Of a DNA stretch of 64,000 nucleotides, positions 11,214 to 22,464 are shown piece by piece. Each line of letters opens with the position of its first letter. The first letter of the stretch is position 1. A model generated the notes under the pieces. That model was not told the DNA's origin. It ran no database searches and saw nothing but the letters and a program-made list of their open reading frames with translations. This DNA is from Notospermus geniculatus. Taxonomy: Eukaryota > Nemertea > Pilidiophora > Heteronemertea > Lineidae. Both the position numbers and the translations under genes were made by a program. The DNA is taken from the NCBI GenBank assembly GCA_002633025.1, contig NMRB01000035.1, positions 515,345-579,344 on the forward strand, read 5' to 3'.

Positions 11214-13007
11214 GTGGAAAATGTTGAACTTAATTCACGGTATTCACTTATGTAAGAAAACGACGACCGGGTAGGCCTAATACCAACCGAGTTGTCTTCT
11301 AGAATCCTTGCCAGTAACACAAGATGATACAATATCAAAGGTTCGATTTATCTCTTTTGTAGTTTCAACGAAATTTTGGTAAAATCCTTAAACTCGTTTC
11401 GAAAGTATCCAAGATTGTTTATTCACGATTTCACAATGATGTGATGTCACAGAATGTCACAAAGATGTATAAATTTGAGTTATTTCACAAAGTGGAATGC
11501 TGTGATGAAAAGGTGAGGGAAGTGCGAACAAGGTATTGGCCTTTGTTACACGAGATGCACGCGTGGTAGGCCTATACTATAGAATAGCTTGATATCCCAA
11601 ATGATCCAACAGGTCACAAATAGATCTCTTCTTCTCCACGATTTTTTTGTGTAGCTTATAGTGATCCTGTGAATGATTGGTTTATGGTGAATTCTTCAGA
11701 AGGTATTCATCCTGAATATCGCTGCTTCACATCTGACGAATATTGTTTCCTGATAAAACGTAGAGAATGTTATTGATGGTTCCCTAATATGGACAAGGTT
11801 AATAGGTTTACCAAGTCACGTGGTGATTCATACTTGAGTCAAGGACACGGAAGGCCAGAGATGGGTGATATGTTGATCTCTCCCCAAAATGCATGGAATA
11901 CTCTAGACACGTGCAGTAATTGTAAAATCATCAGTCTATTCAGCTGGCAAAGGTCAGCCGCCCAAAGTTCCTCCCAAAATCAATGAGGCAGATTGTAATT
12001 GAATACAACGACAGCCTAGTACCTAACATAAGAACCACACAGATAAACCACTGCCTTCATATGTTGGAAGCGAAACGTGTTTTTTGACGGAGAAACCTTT
12101 GAGTATGAAAACGCCTCCGCCATGATTGTTATATTTGACAATCAACTCTCGGATATTCCCGCGTATTCAACTTTACTTTTACCGCTGACGTGGTTTCCGG
12201 CACTACAAAGTTTGATACTTGAAGCTGAAAATATGAAATTGGATTTGAACTTTTGTGGTTAAAACCACTCGCAGTTACCGGATGTTAAACTAAAACAGGA
12301 AGAAAGGTGCGGAGGTTCCACGTGCAGTGTATCATAATCGATACGCTTCTGACATTTTGGTAGTGGGTTACATCCTGTGCTTTTATCATAACCACCCAAA
12401 ACTTAATTGCCTGTATGCTAATGATCTCTCGGTATAGGTGGAAATATTGGAGAGCACCAATGTTGTTATGATGTAAAATCTAAGCTAAAGTTTCTTTTAT
12501 AGTTTATGTTAATACAACGCAATTTTCAAAGAAAACTTGTCAAGTATCTCTATTTCAATGGTGTGTGCTACGAACGGTGGTAATTATTTTAGTGCCTATA
12601 CATAAAGGCCCCTAGTAGGTGTTTGTCTGTGTCTAATGCATGTGTGGTCAGTATGGCGAGCTTTAAGATGAAATTGCCCGAGACTTGTGACGTCACTGCC
12701 GTAGAGGGCGCTCTAATCGCAGTTCAACACTGCGTTTCTGACATCGTAGACTACCGAGGATTAAGCTTCTTACTCTTGTTTGTAGGTTTGTTGGTTGCTA
12801 GTTTAGGCTATACGCCATAAAAATGCCCAAATCACCCTGCATCTCGTGTTCAGTAACGTACCGGTAATCAAACTCTAAAGAAGATTTGCTGCATTATATT
12901 CTAACTGATATTCTAGAGCTACTGAGCAGTGAGGTCTAACCATTTCATCCTGAGAACATTAGAGGTTCTTCCCTTCGCCACCGCACACGAATGTACAGTA
13001 TGCGATT

Positions 13008-13254
13008 AAGCATGGCGCACACGGGCAACTAAAATGTGGGCGACTATAGATGCAACTACTACGTCGCCTGCGATAATTACCTTTGAGGTCGATCAGTGAT
13101 GTCATCCGCGACATCACTGATCTTCCAAGGAAGCATTTGTCGCAAACGAGTCAACAAAAACTAAAAAAACTAAAAATATGTTCAGTCGCTGCTGTGGTCG
13201 CAAGGCCGGTCGCCAAGAAAATCGCTCGAAAATTCGCCCGTGTGCGCCATGCTT
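13008..13254. mobile_element. MITE containing a 13-bp-stem hairpin
   Basis: AGCATGGCGCACACGGGC at the left is matched by its exact complement at 13236-13253, flanked by TA-rich bases. Inside, 13091-13103 and 13110-13122 form a perfect stem (GATCAGTGATGTC) with a 6-base loop. The 68-codon ORF at 13083-13289 lies largely in this element and is not a gene. Confidence 0.75.
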
Positions 13255-14211
13255 TACGGAGGAAGCGAGCATTAAGAACCACTGTTTAGCTCAGGATGAA
13301 CCACTTAGGGTATAAACTAATTAGTAATTAGTAATTTCAACTCAGGGTCACGGCCATGGCTCTGTCAGCCATCATTGTTCTTAGAAGCATCATGGTTTAA
13401 TAGTACCCGGTGACTGCGCCACATCTACACCAGCCGTGATCAGAGATACATCAAATTAATTTAAGGTTATCTACAACACGTACACGTGATTCATTTATTT
13501 TTCATCAATGACATTACAGGTCAGATAATGCTATAAAAAACAATGGTTTCTCGCTTGCCGAGGACACCATTAATAATTACTGCTCATATTCCATTTGGCA
13601 GAGAACGTATTCGGTAGTAACCCAGGACAATTAACGTTCCTTGATCTGATTTTAACAATCGTGGGATCCTAGATGGCCGGATGATTTTTACCGGTGGCTC
13701 ACTCTCAATGAGATAAAGCCAATAAAATAAATGGACTTGATGAGTCACTGATGAACTCGTAAAACAACCCCTCAGTTTGTTATTCCGCCCTGTCGAATTT
13801 AAAGCCCCCCCCCCCCATATAGGAGACGGCCCCTTACAAATACCTTACGGCTTGCACCACCCACTACTAGTGCCGCAAACGTGGCAGAACGGTGTGACGT
13901 CACTTTCAAAAGGTGACAAAATGGCCGACAGGGGAAAATCTCATTGCCGATGGTTGGAATCCAGGCCAATCCTGCGTCTCACATACTTGTGAAATCCTTT
14001 CATTCAGCATTCTCCCATGGACAATTGAAAAACAGTACTTTGGTAATTCGATTTGTGAGTATCAGATCAAACCACTGGAGATTTAGGACATACAGATCCG
14101 TTAGGTAGCAGCTGAGAATGAATTACAATCCTTCAAATATCTCTCTAAGCCAATTAGGTATCTGAAAACATTGCATACAAGCAGGCCTATAATTTTTGAG
14201 TGTATACAATG

Positions 14212-14320
14212 ACATACATGTACAGGCATTGACTAATGTTTATATACACCTAAGAATGCTGATATCTTTATTACTATTCGTCCAAATTCAATGGGGTTTT
14301 CTGTGTTGAAAAATTCTGTT
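14212..14320. repeat. Left member of an inverted repeat flanking duplication copy 2
   Basis: CAGGCATTGACTAATGTTTA and about 90 further bases recur inverted at 18830-18945. Similarity continues to GTTGAAAAATTC-type sequence. The pair brackets copy 2 of the duplication but not copy 1. Confidence 0.7.
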
Positions 14321-14674
14321 CTTTCTCCGTCGTTTGCAGCCAGGTTCACTGAAACAGCATCATCACGACATTATGTAATAAATGTTTAAAAAAAAGTACC
14401 AAAATCAACTCTGTTAATTTCGTGATGAAATGCAGTTTTTTTCTCGTGGAATGGTAAATGACTGTGTTTTGAAGCAATCTGATCTAAGTAATGGATGTAA
14501 AAACCGCTCGATGCTGTCAAAAATTTATAAGTAGACCGCCATTCTCTATCCTGGTGATAACTCAGTCCATGGGGCAAGATTTTTTACCGAACACTAAGGA
14601 GCGAAAGACTCCGCCGTTTTATTTTCTTCATTACGACTTATCGTGATTGCACGATAAGCGATAGGAGTGAAATA

Positions 14675-15155
14675 CACTGGTGTACAGAAATATTATTAGG
14701 ACACTTTCAAAATTCTAAGTCATTTTCCTCTTTTGCGTTCCTTTTGTCTCTAACCACTGGTTATTTCTAGTTATTAATCAGAATATTTTTACCTTGGCAA
14801 GTGCGTTATATAATCCCATGAGATTGTCCACGCCAAAGGTTATTGACATGGGGTTGCTGATGTATGAATAACAAAGACAATCATGATGCGCTTCATCTGT
14901 GCATCTCCCCTCCAATAGCTTTAGACTTTGAATTATAGAGGCTTGAATGGCACCCATCGTAATTATCTTTGTTGCCCAGCAACCCATTGTCTATAAACTT
15001 TTGTATGGACAATCAGAGGTGATTACATAACCCACTTGCCAAGGAAAAAATGCTCTGATTAATAAGAAAAATAATTAGTGGTTAGAGACAAAAGGAAGGC
15101 ATAAGAGGAAAATAAGAGAATTTTGAAAGTGTTCTAATATTCCTGTCCACCAGTG
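14675..15155. mobile_element. 481-bp TA-inserting MITE (Tc1/mariner-like termini) in copy 2
   Basis: Ends CACTGGTGTACAGAAATATT and its inverted partner (CACTGGTGGACAGGAATATT) are flanked by TA at 14673-14674 and 15156-15157. Copy 1 reads AATAGCTTC at 8807 without the insertion, so the empty site is visible. No transposase is encoded. Confidence 0.85.
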
Positions 15156-16038
15156 TAGCTTCTAATGTTGCTGGGATCACACTTTCTTTTCCTAATGGGT
15201 GTTCCATCTCGTATATCAACACCGGTAGTGAGAACTTACGCGATGTTGTAAGTTTTGGACCGATGTTGCCAAAATTGTCACTGTCTGATGACTTTTTGAT
15301 GAGACAGAATGCTCAAGTTATAACGACAATGAGGTGTTGCAAAATATCACATTTATGGTGAAAAATGATATTGTGTGGGATCTATCATTGTTTTTATGTT
15401 ATATATTAGGCAGAGTATGATACATACATCCTCAATCAGTAGATTAGTCGCCTCGGTTTCTGGTCCAATATGAATCAAATACACAAAAATATTGTCAAAA
15501 TGTATCCCAGTGTAGCATGTGTAGTTGTTCCCCTTCTGACAGTGTTGCCCTACAACACACTAACGGAATAAGTTGCAACTGAATATTTGTCAAAAGTAGG
15601 TTCTATTTTCCTGTTGAAGAGGGTTAAAATCTTGAAATTAGCAACCCAAGTGACTCCCCAATGAGGGAATTTTACGAGATCGTTCATGCCATCTTAGCCA
15701 TGATCATAAACTTTAGGACTCTATAATCAAATTATTATATCTTGAATTAGTAACTTGGAGTCGTCGTATTAATAAAACATGCTTGTTTGCCATTTACACA
15801 GACAAACAAATAAATAAACGCTACAATCATTATTATTAAAAAGTAAGACATTGCCGTCGGTCAATTGGCTGTGTAACGAAGAGTCGTCGGGTGTACGAAA
15901 AAGCCAAAACCTGAAGGGATTCACCGAGGGTTTGGAGCATAATTTAGAGTATAACACCAATGAGTCGTTGTAAATGAGAAAATGTCCAAAAGGGACATTC
16001 GCTGTAGTTTGATGGAGCCGGTACGCGGTACTTTACAC

Positions 16039-16437
16039 TCATACGCAGTTTTGTGTTTGAGTTTTACGAAAGTACCCCGCTGGCGCGATCAGCATACCTT
16101 TACTGCGATGCTTCACGGGACTGCTTGGTGTCATTTCATGCCGATGATACACCTTCGGTCTTGGTACAATAAGTCGTCTCGTTTCGGCTCGTTCCGTGTC
16201 CGTTTCGGAGTCATTCCTTACGTAACCCTTTTGTTTCATTTCTGCTAATGTGATTGCCCATAAACCAGTCAAGCCAGCCTGACAGCGCCAGTCATGGTTG
16301 TATATGCAGTAGTAACATTCATCAGGTGCTCTGGGGATGTGCGGGAGGTGTGCTGGAATGTGGACAAAGAAAACTATCGAACAACTACGGAGGGCAGGAT
16401 ACAGTCCTAGAGCCATACGTTCAGGAGAGCTACCCCA
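16039..16437 (-). CDS. Possible exon, twin of 10567-10965 (unrecognised)
   Basis: Same minus-strand frame as in copy 1 with one amino-acid difference (S for G near the start). Upstream of the first ATG the frame here stays open for several more codons (RIDGWGSSPER) to an in-frame TGA, unlike copy 1, so the 5' boundary differs or is not real. Conservation alone is weak evidence because synonymous sites and adjacent non-coding bases are just as conserved. Confidence 0.3.
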   Translation of the reverse strand, partial: WGSSPERMALGLYPALRSCSIVFFVHIPAHLPHIPRAPDECYYCIYNHDWRCQAGLTGLWAITLAEMKQKGYVRNDSETDTERAETRRLIVPRPKVYHRHEMTPSSPVKHRSKGMLIAPAGYFRKTQTQNCV

Positions 16438-18829
16438 GCCGTCGATTCGTGTTTTTGTTCAAAATCAGTTTAAAAAGTCGCGCAGACTTGGCTCGCTGAG
16501 ATGAACTCACTGAGATATCCATACATGTAAATGCCCAATGAAATAACGGAAAAAACCTTCATATAAGCCGCTAAACAAGTTCTTTATCAACTTACCATTT
16601 TTATACGGATCCCAGGTTGTCATACTTTTGGTTGAAAAACCAGTAGTTGACACATAATCCGTGAGTAACTCATAGAAACTTCGGAAAATGTACGGACTTA
16701 ATTCACGGTATTCACTTATGAAAGAAAACGACGACCGGGTAGGCCTAATACCAACCGAGTTGTCTTCTAGAATCCTTGTCAGTAACAGAAGGTGACACAA
16801 TATCAACGGTTCGATTTATCTCTTTTCTAGTTTCAACGAAATTTTGGTAAAAATTCTTAACTCGTTTCGAAAGTATCCAAAATTGTTTATTCACGATTTC
16901 ACGATGATGTGATGTCACAGAATGTCACAAAGATGTAATTTGAGTCATTTCAGAAAGTGGAATGCTGTGATGAAAAGCTGACGGAAGTGCCAACAAGGTA
17001 TTGGCCATTGTTACACGAGATGCACGCGTGGTAGGCCTATACTATAGAATAGCTTGATATCCGAAATGATCCAACAGGTCACAAATATATCTCTTTTTCT
17101 CCACGATTTTTTTGTGTAGCTTATAGTGATCCTGTGAATGGTTTATGGTGAATTCATCAGAAGGTATTCATCCTGAGTGTCGTTGCTTCACATCTGACGA
17201 ATATTGTTTCCTGATAAAACGTTGAAAATGTTATTGATGGTTCCCTAATATGGACAAGGTTAATAGGTTTACCAAGTCACGTGGTGATTCATACTCGAGT
17301 CAAGGACACGGAAGGCCAGAGACGGGTGATATGTTGATCTCTCCCCAAAATACATGGAATGCTCTAGAAACGTGCAGTAATTGTAAAATCATCAGTCTAT
17401 TCAGGTGGCAAAGGTCAGCCGCCCAAAGTTCCTCCCAAAATCAATGAGGCAGATTGTAATTGAATACAACGACAGCCTAGTACCTAACATAAGAACCACA
17501 CAGATGAACCACTGCCTTCATATGTTGGAAGCGAAACGTGTTTTTTGACGGAGAAACTTTTGAGTATGAAAACGCCTTGCGTCATGATTGTTATACTTGA
17601 CAATCAACTCTCGGATATTCCCGCGTATTCAACTTTACTTTTACCTCTGACGTGGTTTCCGGCACTACAAAGTTTGATACTTGAAGCTGAAAATATGAAA
17701 TTGGATTTGAACTTTTGTGGTTAAAACCACTCGCAGTTACCGGACGTTAAACTAAAACAGGAAGAAAGGTGAGAGGGTTCCACGTGCAGCGTATCATAAT
17801 CGATACGCTTCTGACATTTTGGTAGTGAGTTACATCCTGTGCTTTTATCGTAACCACCCAAATCGTAATTGCCTGTATGCTAATGTTCTCTCGGTATAGG
17901 TGGAAATATTGGAGAACACCAATCATGTAAATGTTGTGTATGATGTAAAATGTAAAAGGTTTCTTTTATAGTTTATGTTAATACAACGCAATTTTCAAAG
18001 AAAACTTGTCAAGTATCTCTATTTCAATGGTGTGTGCTACAAACGGTGGGTAATTCTTTTAGTGCCTATACATATTAAAGGCCCTTGTACGGCGTTTGTC
18101 TGTGTCTAATGTATATGTATAATACACTATAATCTGTGTGGTCAGTAAAATGGCGAGCTCTAAGATGAAAGTGCCCGACTTGTGACGTCACTACCGTAGA
18201 GGGCGCTCTAATGGCAATTCAGCACTGCGTTTCTAACATCGTAGACTACCGGTACTGACCCAGGATTAAGCTTTACTCTCGTTCGTAACTCTGTTGGTTC
18301 CTAGTTTAGGCTATACACCATAAAATGCACAAATCACCCTGCATCACGTGTTCAGTAAGGTAATCAAACTCTAAAGACGATTTGCGTTATAGGCTAACTG
18401 ATGTTCTAGAACAACAGGCGCTATGACTGACAGGCTTAATCTACATATCAATAGAAAACTACGGTCCTTGCTCGCGTCTATGTGCTAAGTGAAAAAAGCC
18501 TAAAGTGAAAAGTGACACTCGCGGACGGGACACTCCATTGGTTCAAAGTAACGCATTTGGTGAATGAGGGGTCATGTCACAAATCAAAAGAACGGCCTAG
18601 AATTGGGCCTAAAACCTGCAACTAAAACCAGAAATTTATCATAATTTCGCAATTAGAAAGTATCAAATTTTCAGCAGATGTTCTTTCTTCATGTCAGGTC
18701 TCCTAGCCATGCATGAATTATTTCATTCTGCCAACAAACAAAAAAGTTGATTTTGGACTTTTTTTCGGCTGGTCATTACGTAATTACAAAATTATGCACG
18801 TCGGTTATCCAGCATTGTAAAAGATAGCG

Positions 18830-18945
18830 AAAAGGCTGAATTTTTCGACGTTGAAAACCGCATTATAGACAGACGATTATTAATGAAAATATTGGCATTC
18901 TTAGGTGTATATAAACATTAGTCAATGCCTGTACATGTTCATGAA
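18830..18945. repeat. Right member of the inverted repeat flanking copy 2
   Basis: Reverse complement of 14212-14320; the best block reads GTATATAAACATTAGTCAAT on the plus strand. See the left member. Confidence 0.7.
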
Positions 18946-19125
18946 GATTATTCATTTTATATTGCGTTGATGTCAGTCTGATCCGTAAGGAACTATCATG
19001 CTTGTGAACGATGGTAAAGCGTGTTGACGGTACTGTTCGTAACGTATCGGAATATCACACGAACTGCGAACTGGTTGTCGAAATCGGCGAATCTGCGTGA
19101 ACAAAGATTTGGAAAATAAGAGATC

Positions 19126-19197
19126 ATGGAAGTATCTTATATCGATGATTCCAGTGATGATGTGAGTGACGTCATCGAGTATTGCGTCCCAGGGTTG
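19126..19197 (+). CDS. Possible first coding exon (24 codons, acidic), unassigned
   Basis: ATG in a good context (GAGATCATGG), with an in-frame TAA a few codons upstream, opens a frame reading MEVSYIDDSSDDVSDVIEYC that runs to a strong GTAAGT donor in phase 0. No continuing exon could be found; the foldback element and assembly gap follow. It could be the start of an unseen gene or chance. It could in principle splice in phase to the exon at 22821, but a better start for that gene exists at 22465. Confidence 0.3.
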
Positions 19198-19379
19198 GTA
19201 AGTCAGTTTCCTCCTTGCTGTGGTTTCAGTAGGCCTATCATTGGCAGATAATATGGTGTTATATTCTGCCTGCATGCAGTAGGCCTACCAAAGCCGATAT
19301 CGCCTTGTCTGCAGTGGCTGGCGAGAAGATCGGTGGTGAGTAGATCACTTGCGATATCGCCTGGTGTGCTGCTGGCTTT

Positions 19380-21382
19380 GGCACTCTCTAAAACCACCTA
19401 CCACCTACCACCCACCCACCTACCACCTTTTTCCAGGTGGGGAAATCCAATGACCATGTTCCTTACACACATCATGTCATGATGTAGTGTATAGGCTAGC
19501 TACAAGAGTTGAAGGAAGTTCAGGCACACGTGTTGTCAATTACAAGCCTGCCGGCCTGGATGGGTCACGCGGGGTGGATCGTGAGTTGATGAAGGGATAG
19601 GAGTTAAAATGGGAAGGGGCACTTGACTGACAGATACAAGAACTCAATCCATACGGGACATCAGTTCCTTATACACCGTGCCATAACCACACAGGGATCT
19701 GACGCGAAAGTCTCGCCACTGGGAGAGATTTTGTAACGTTACAAAATCTCACCACTCACTGGAGAGATTTTGTAACGTTACAAAATCTCTCCAGTGGTGA
19801 GATTTTGTAACGTTACAAAACCTCTCCAGTGGTTAAGTTAACCCTTTACGACTCAAAACGGCCGCCACCGGCCGCCTAAAAACCCCTTAGAGACCCTTGC
19901 CAAATTTCACATAAATTGCATCTGGCTCCTTAAATATTTGGCGGAACTTCAAGTAACTTACATCTCAATGATGATAGATCCTCAATCCGGCCTGGGACGG
20001 CCGATGCGAGCGCCATCTTAGCTAAGGTGCGAGAACTAGCCGAAATTGCCAGGCCGCGCACTGAGTCCTAAAGGGTTAAAAAGAGTGCAGGCACGCGCCC
20101 CTTGGATGAAGTTGACCAAATTTGCAGTGAACCATCGTCAATGTCTCCTCCATATTTCCACTGAACCGTTTGCCGATTTTGAGAGATTTCGTAACGTTAC
20201 AAAATCTCTCCAGTGAGTGGTGAGATTTTGTAACGTTACAAAATATCTCCAGTGAGTGGTGAGATTTTGTAACGTTACAAAATCTCACCACTCACTGGAG
20301 AGATTTTGTATTGGTGATTGGTGAGATTTTGTAACGTTACAAAATCTCTCCAGTGGTTAAGTTAACCCTTTAGGACTCAAAACGGCCGCCACCGGCCGCC
20401 TAGAAACCCCTCAGAGACCCTTGCGAAATTTCACATAAATTGCATCTGGCTCCTTAAATATTTGGCGGAACTTCAAGTAACTTACATCTCAATGATGATA
20501 GATCCTCAAGCCGACCTGGGACGGCCGATGCGAGCGCCATCTTAGCTAAGGCGTGAGAACTAGCCGAAATTGCCTGGCCGCGCACTGAGTCCTAAAGGGT
20601 TAAAAAGAGTGCAGGCACGCGCCCCCTTGGAGGAAGTTGACCAAATTTGCAGTGAACCATCGTCAATGTCTCCTCCATATTTCCACTGAACCGTTTGCCG
20701 ATATCTCCAAAGGTCCAAGAGTTATTGCCGTTTAGGCCCTCTTCCCTTTTTACCAGGGAGTGGAGATAAATTGTAACTTNNNNNNNNNNNNNNNNNNNNN
20801 NNNNNNNNNNNNNNNNNNNNNNNNNNNNNNNNNNNNNNNNNNNNNNNNNNNNNNNNNNNNNNNNNNNNNNNNNNNNNNNNNNNNNNNNNNNNNNNNNNNN
20901 NNNNNNNNNNNNNNNNNNNNNNNNNNNNNNNNNNNNNNNNNNNNNNNNNNNNNNNNNNNNNNACCACTCACTGGAGAGATTTTGTTACGCTACAAAATCT
21001 CTCCAGTGAGTGGTGAGATTTTGTAACGTTACAAAATCTCTCCAGTGGCGAGACTTTCGCGTCAGATCCCTGTGTGGTTATGGCACGGTGTATAAGGAAC
21101 TGATGTCCCGTATGGATTGAGTTCTTGTATCTGTCAGTCAAGTGCCCCTTCCCATTTTAACTCCTATCCCTTCATCAACTCACGATCCACCCCGCGTGAC
21201 CCATCCAGGCCGGCAGGCTTGTAATTGACAACACGTGTGCCTGAACTTCCTTCAACTGTTGTAGCTAGCCTACACTAAATCATGACATGATGTGTGTAAG
21301 GAACATGGTCATTGGATTTCCCCACCTGGAAAAAGGTGGTAGGTTGGTGGGTGGTAGGTGGTAGGTGGTTTTAGAGAGTGCC
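19380..21382. mobile_element. 2-kb long-inverted-repeat transposon with 9-bp target duplication (MULE/foldback type)
   Basis: Both ends read GGCACTCTCTAAAACCACC inward. GCTGGCTTT stands immediately outside each end (19371-19379 and 21383-21391), a 9-bp target duplication. The arms pair for at least 350 bases (to about 19740 and from about 21030). Inward of the arms is a set of palindromes built on TTTTGTAACGTTACAAAA, plus two direct copies of a 250-300-bp unit (19840-20080 and 20360-20610) whose own ends are AACCCTTTA and TAAAGGGTT. The centre is unsequenced. Nine-base duplications with long arms are typical of Mutator-like elements; no transposase is visible. Confidence 0.85.
20780..20962. 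other. Assembly gap (183 N)
   Basis: Run of N in the middle of the inverted-repeat element, probably unresolved because of the palindromes. Confidence 0.99.
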
Positions 21383-21625
21383 GCTGGCTTTAGACCCCGT
21401 CACTGCCATCACCACACACAAACCTTGTGCGGTGACGTAGGGAGCGAGTGGTTAGATTAGCCTGCGATTACGTAACCCCTGATGACGTCATGCTTCAGTT
21501 CTCAGGCCTAATCGTATTCCATTGTAAGACGCAGTTTGTGAATTTGCAATCTTCTTTGCCGACAATCGTTAGCTTGTTTCTGTGGTGTATTGGTAGGAAA
21601 ACAACTAACCGATTATCTGAATCAA

Positions 21626-22163
21626 TAGCCCTTTTTACACGGTGCCGATGCGTTCCGGATCGAGACTAGATCGAGGAGGGTTCGGTTATTTTTCCTCGTG
21701 TAAAAGCGAAACAACTGACCTCCACCTTCCTCGGGCCAGTTCAGTTCGCCGCGTGAGTCTCGGGAAGGTGGAGGTAGGTGGAGGTAGGTTCAGGCTGGTT
21801 ATTCTCTCGTGTAAAAGCGAACCGACCTCCACCGGCTTCGTGCGGGATTGAGCACGCTACATATGAATGGCATCACTGGCGCATTGCTGTAAGTTAGGCT
21901 ACCTGTGAAGCACTGCTCATGTTGTTAGAAGCATAGTTTATCGATTTTTAGTGATTATTTTTGCGATATTTCTTACTTGCGACAACTGTAAATGTTGATA
22001 CACGCCATCTGGTGGCACGCATTTGAACGAACCGACCTCGAACTAGATCGAGGCGGGTTCGGTAACCCGCACCGTGTAAAAGCGATCAATCCATCCTGAA
22101 CCGAACCCGCCCGAGGAGGGTGGAGGTAGGTTTCCTCGAACCAGCACCGTGTAAAAAGGGCTA
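21626..22163. mobile_element. MITE-like element, termini TAGCCCTTTTTACACGGTGC
   Basis: TAGCCCTTTTTACACGGTGC at 21626 is inverted at 22144-22163 (GCACCGTGTAAAAAGGGCTA). The inside carries several internal copies of CGTGTAAAAGCGA and of GGTGGAGGTAGG, giving a compound inverted-repeat structure. No coding capacity. Confidence 0.75.
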
Positions 22164-22464
22164 ATAGCTCGAAACGACCACACAATGAAGAATAATACCA
22201 AGACTATAACACTGTCTTTTGGTTATGTTTATAGCGTGACATTTGGATTAAGAGGAGTCAATCTGTTAGGCCCTGTCACCGCAATTCAAAACAAGACAAA
22301 GATCTGTAAACTTGTGTCCAGGCCTACTTCACCGAAGCCACTGCCACATTGGTTACCACTGTGTTATTTTCGGGTTTGTGAGACCGACTTTGTACAGAAA
22401 GTGGCAGGATATTTCCAGGGATATTTCGTTACGATTTGAAATCCCTGTGATCTAAAGGACGAAT

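Larger units (their letters stand above)
8486..12918. repeat. Tandem segmental duplication, copy 1
   Basis: This copy is collinear with 14483-18411. Most of it is about 90-93% identical by eye, but 10246-10935 is almost identical to 15718-16407. Relative to copy 2 it carries extra blocks at 8602-8730 (a palindromic MITE), 8813-9310 and 9541-9973 (an inverted-repeat element). It lacks the insertion at 14675-15155. The duplicated unit contains weak exon candidates only. Confidence 0.9.
14483..18411. repeat. Tandem segmental duplication, copy 2
   Basis: Collinear with 8486-12918. It lacks three blocks present in copy 1, carries a TA-flanked transposon at 14675-15155, and has about 50 extra bases at 15247-15296. 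Its copy of the short plus-strand ORF at 12653 is frameshifted, which argues against that ORF being a gene. Confidence 0.9.

Noticed and set aside
12653-12820. Short plus-strand ORF starting MASFKMKLPETCDV with a hydrophobic end
   Set aside because: The equivalent in copy 2 has a deletion and an early stop, and the ORF has no splice context.
13083-13289. 68-codon basic, Lys/Arg-rich ORF resembling an antimicrobial peptide
   Set aside because: It lies largely inside a MITE (13008-13254) and starts with TTG; its basic end comes from the element terminus.
20722-21026. ORFs of 73-88 codons crossing the N run
   Set aside because: They consist mostly of unknown bases.
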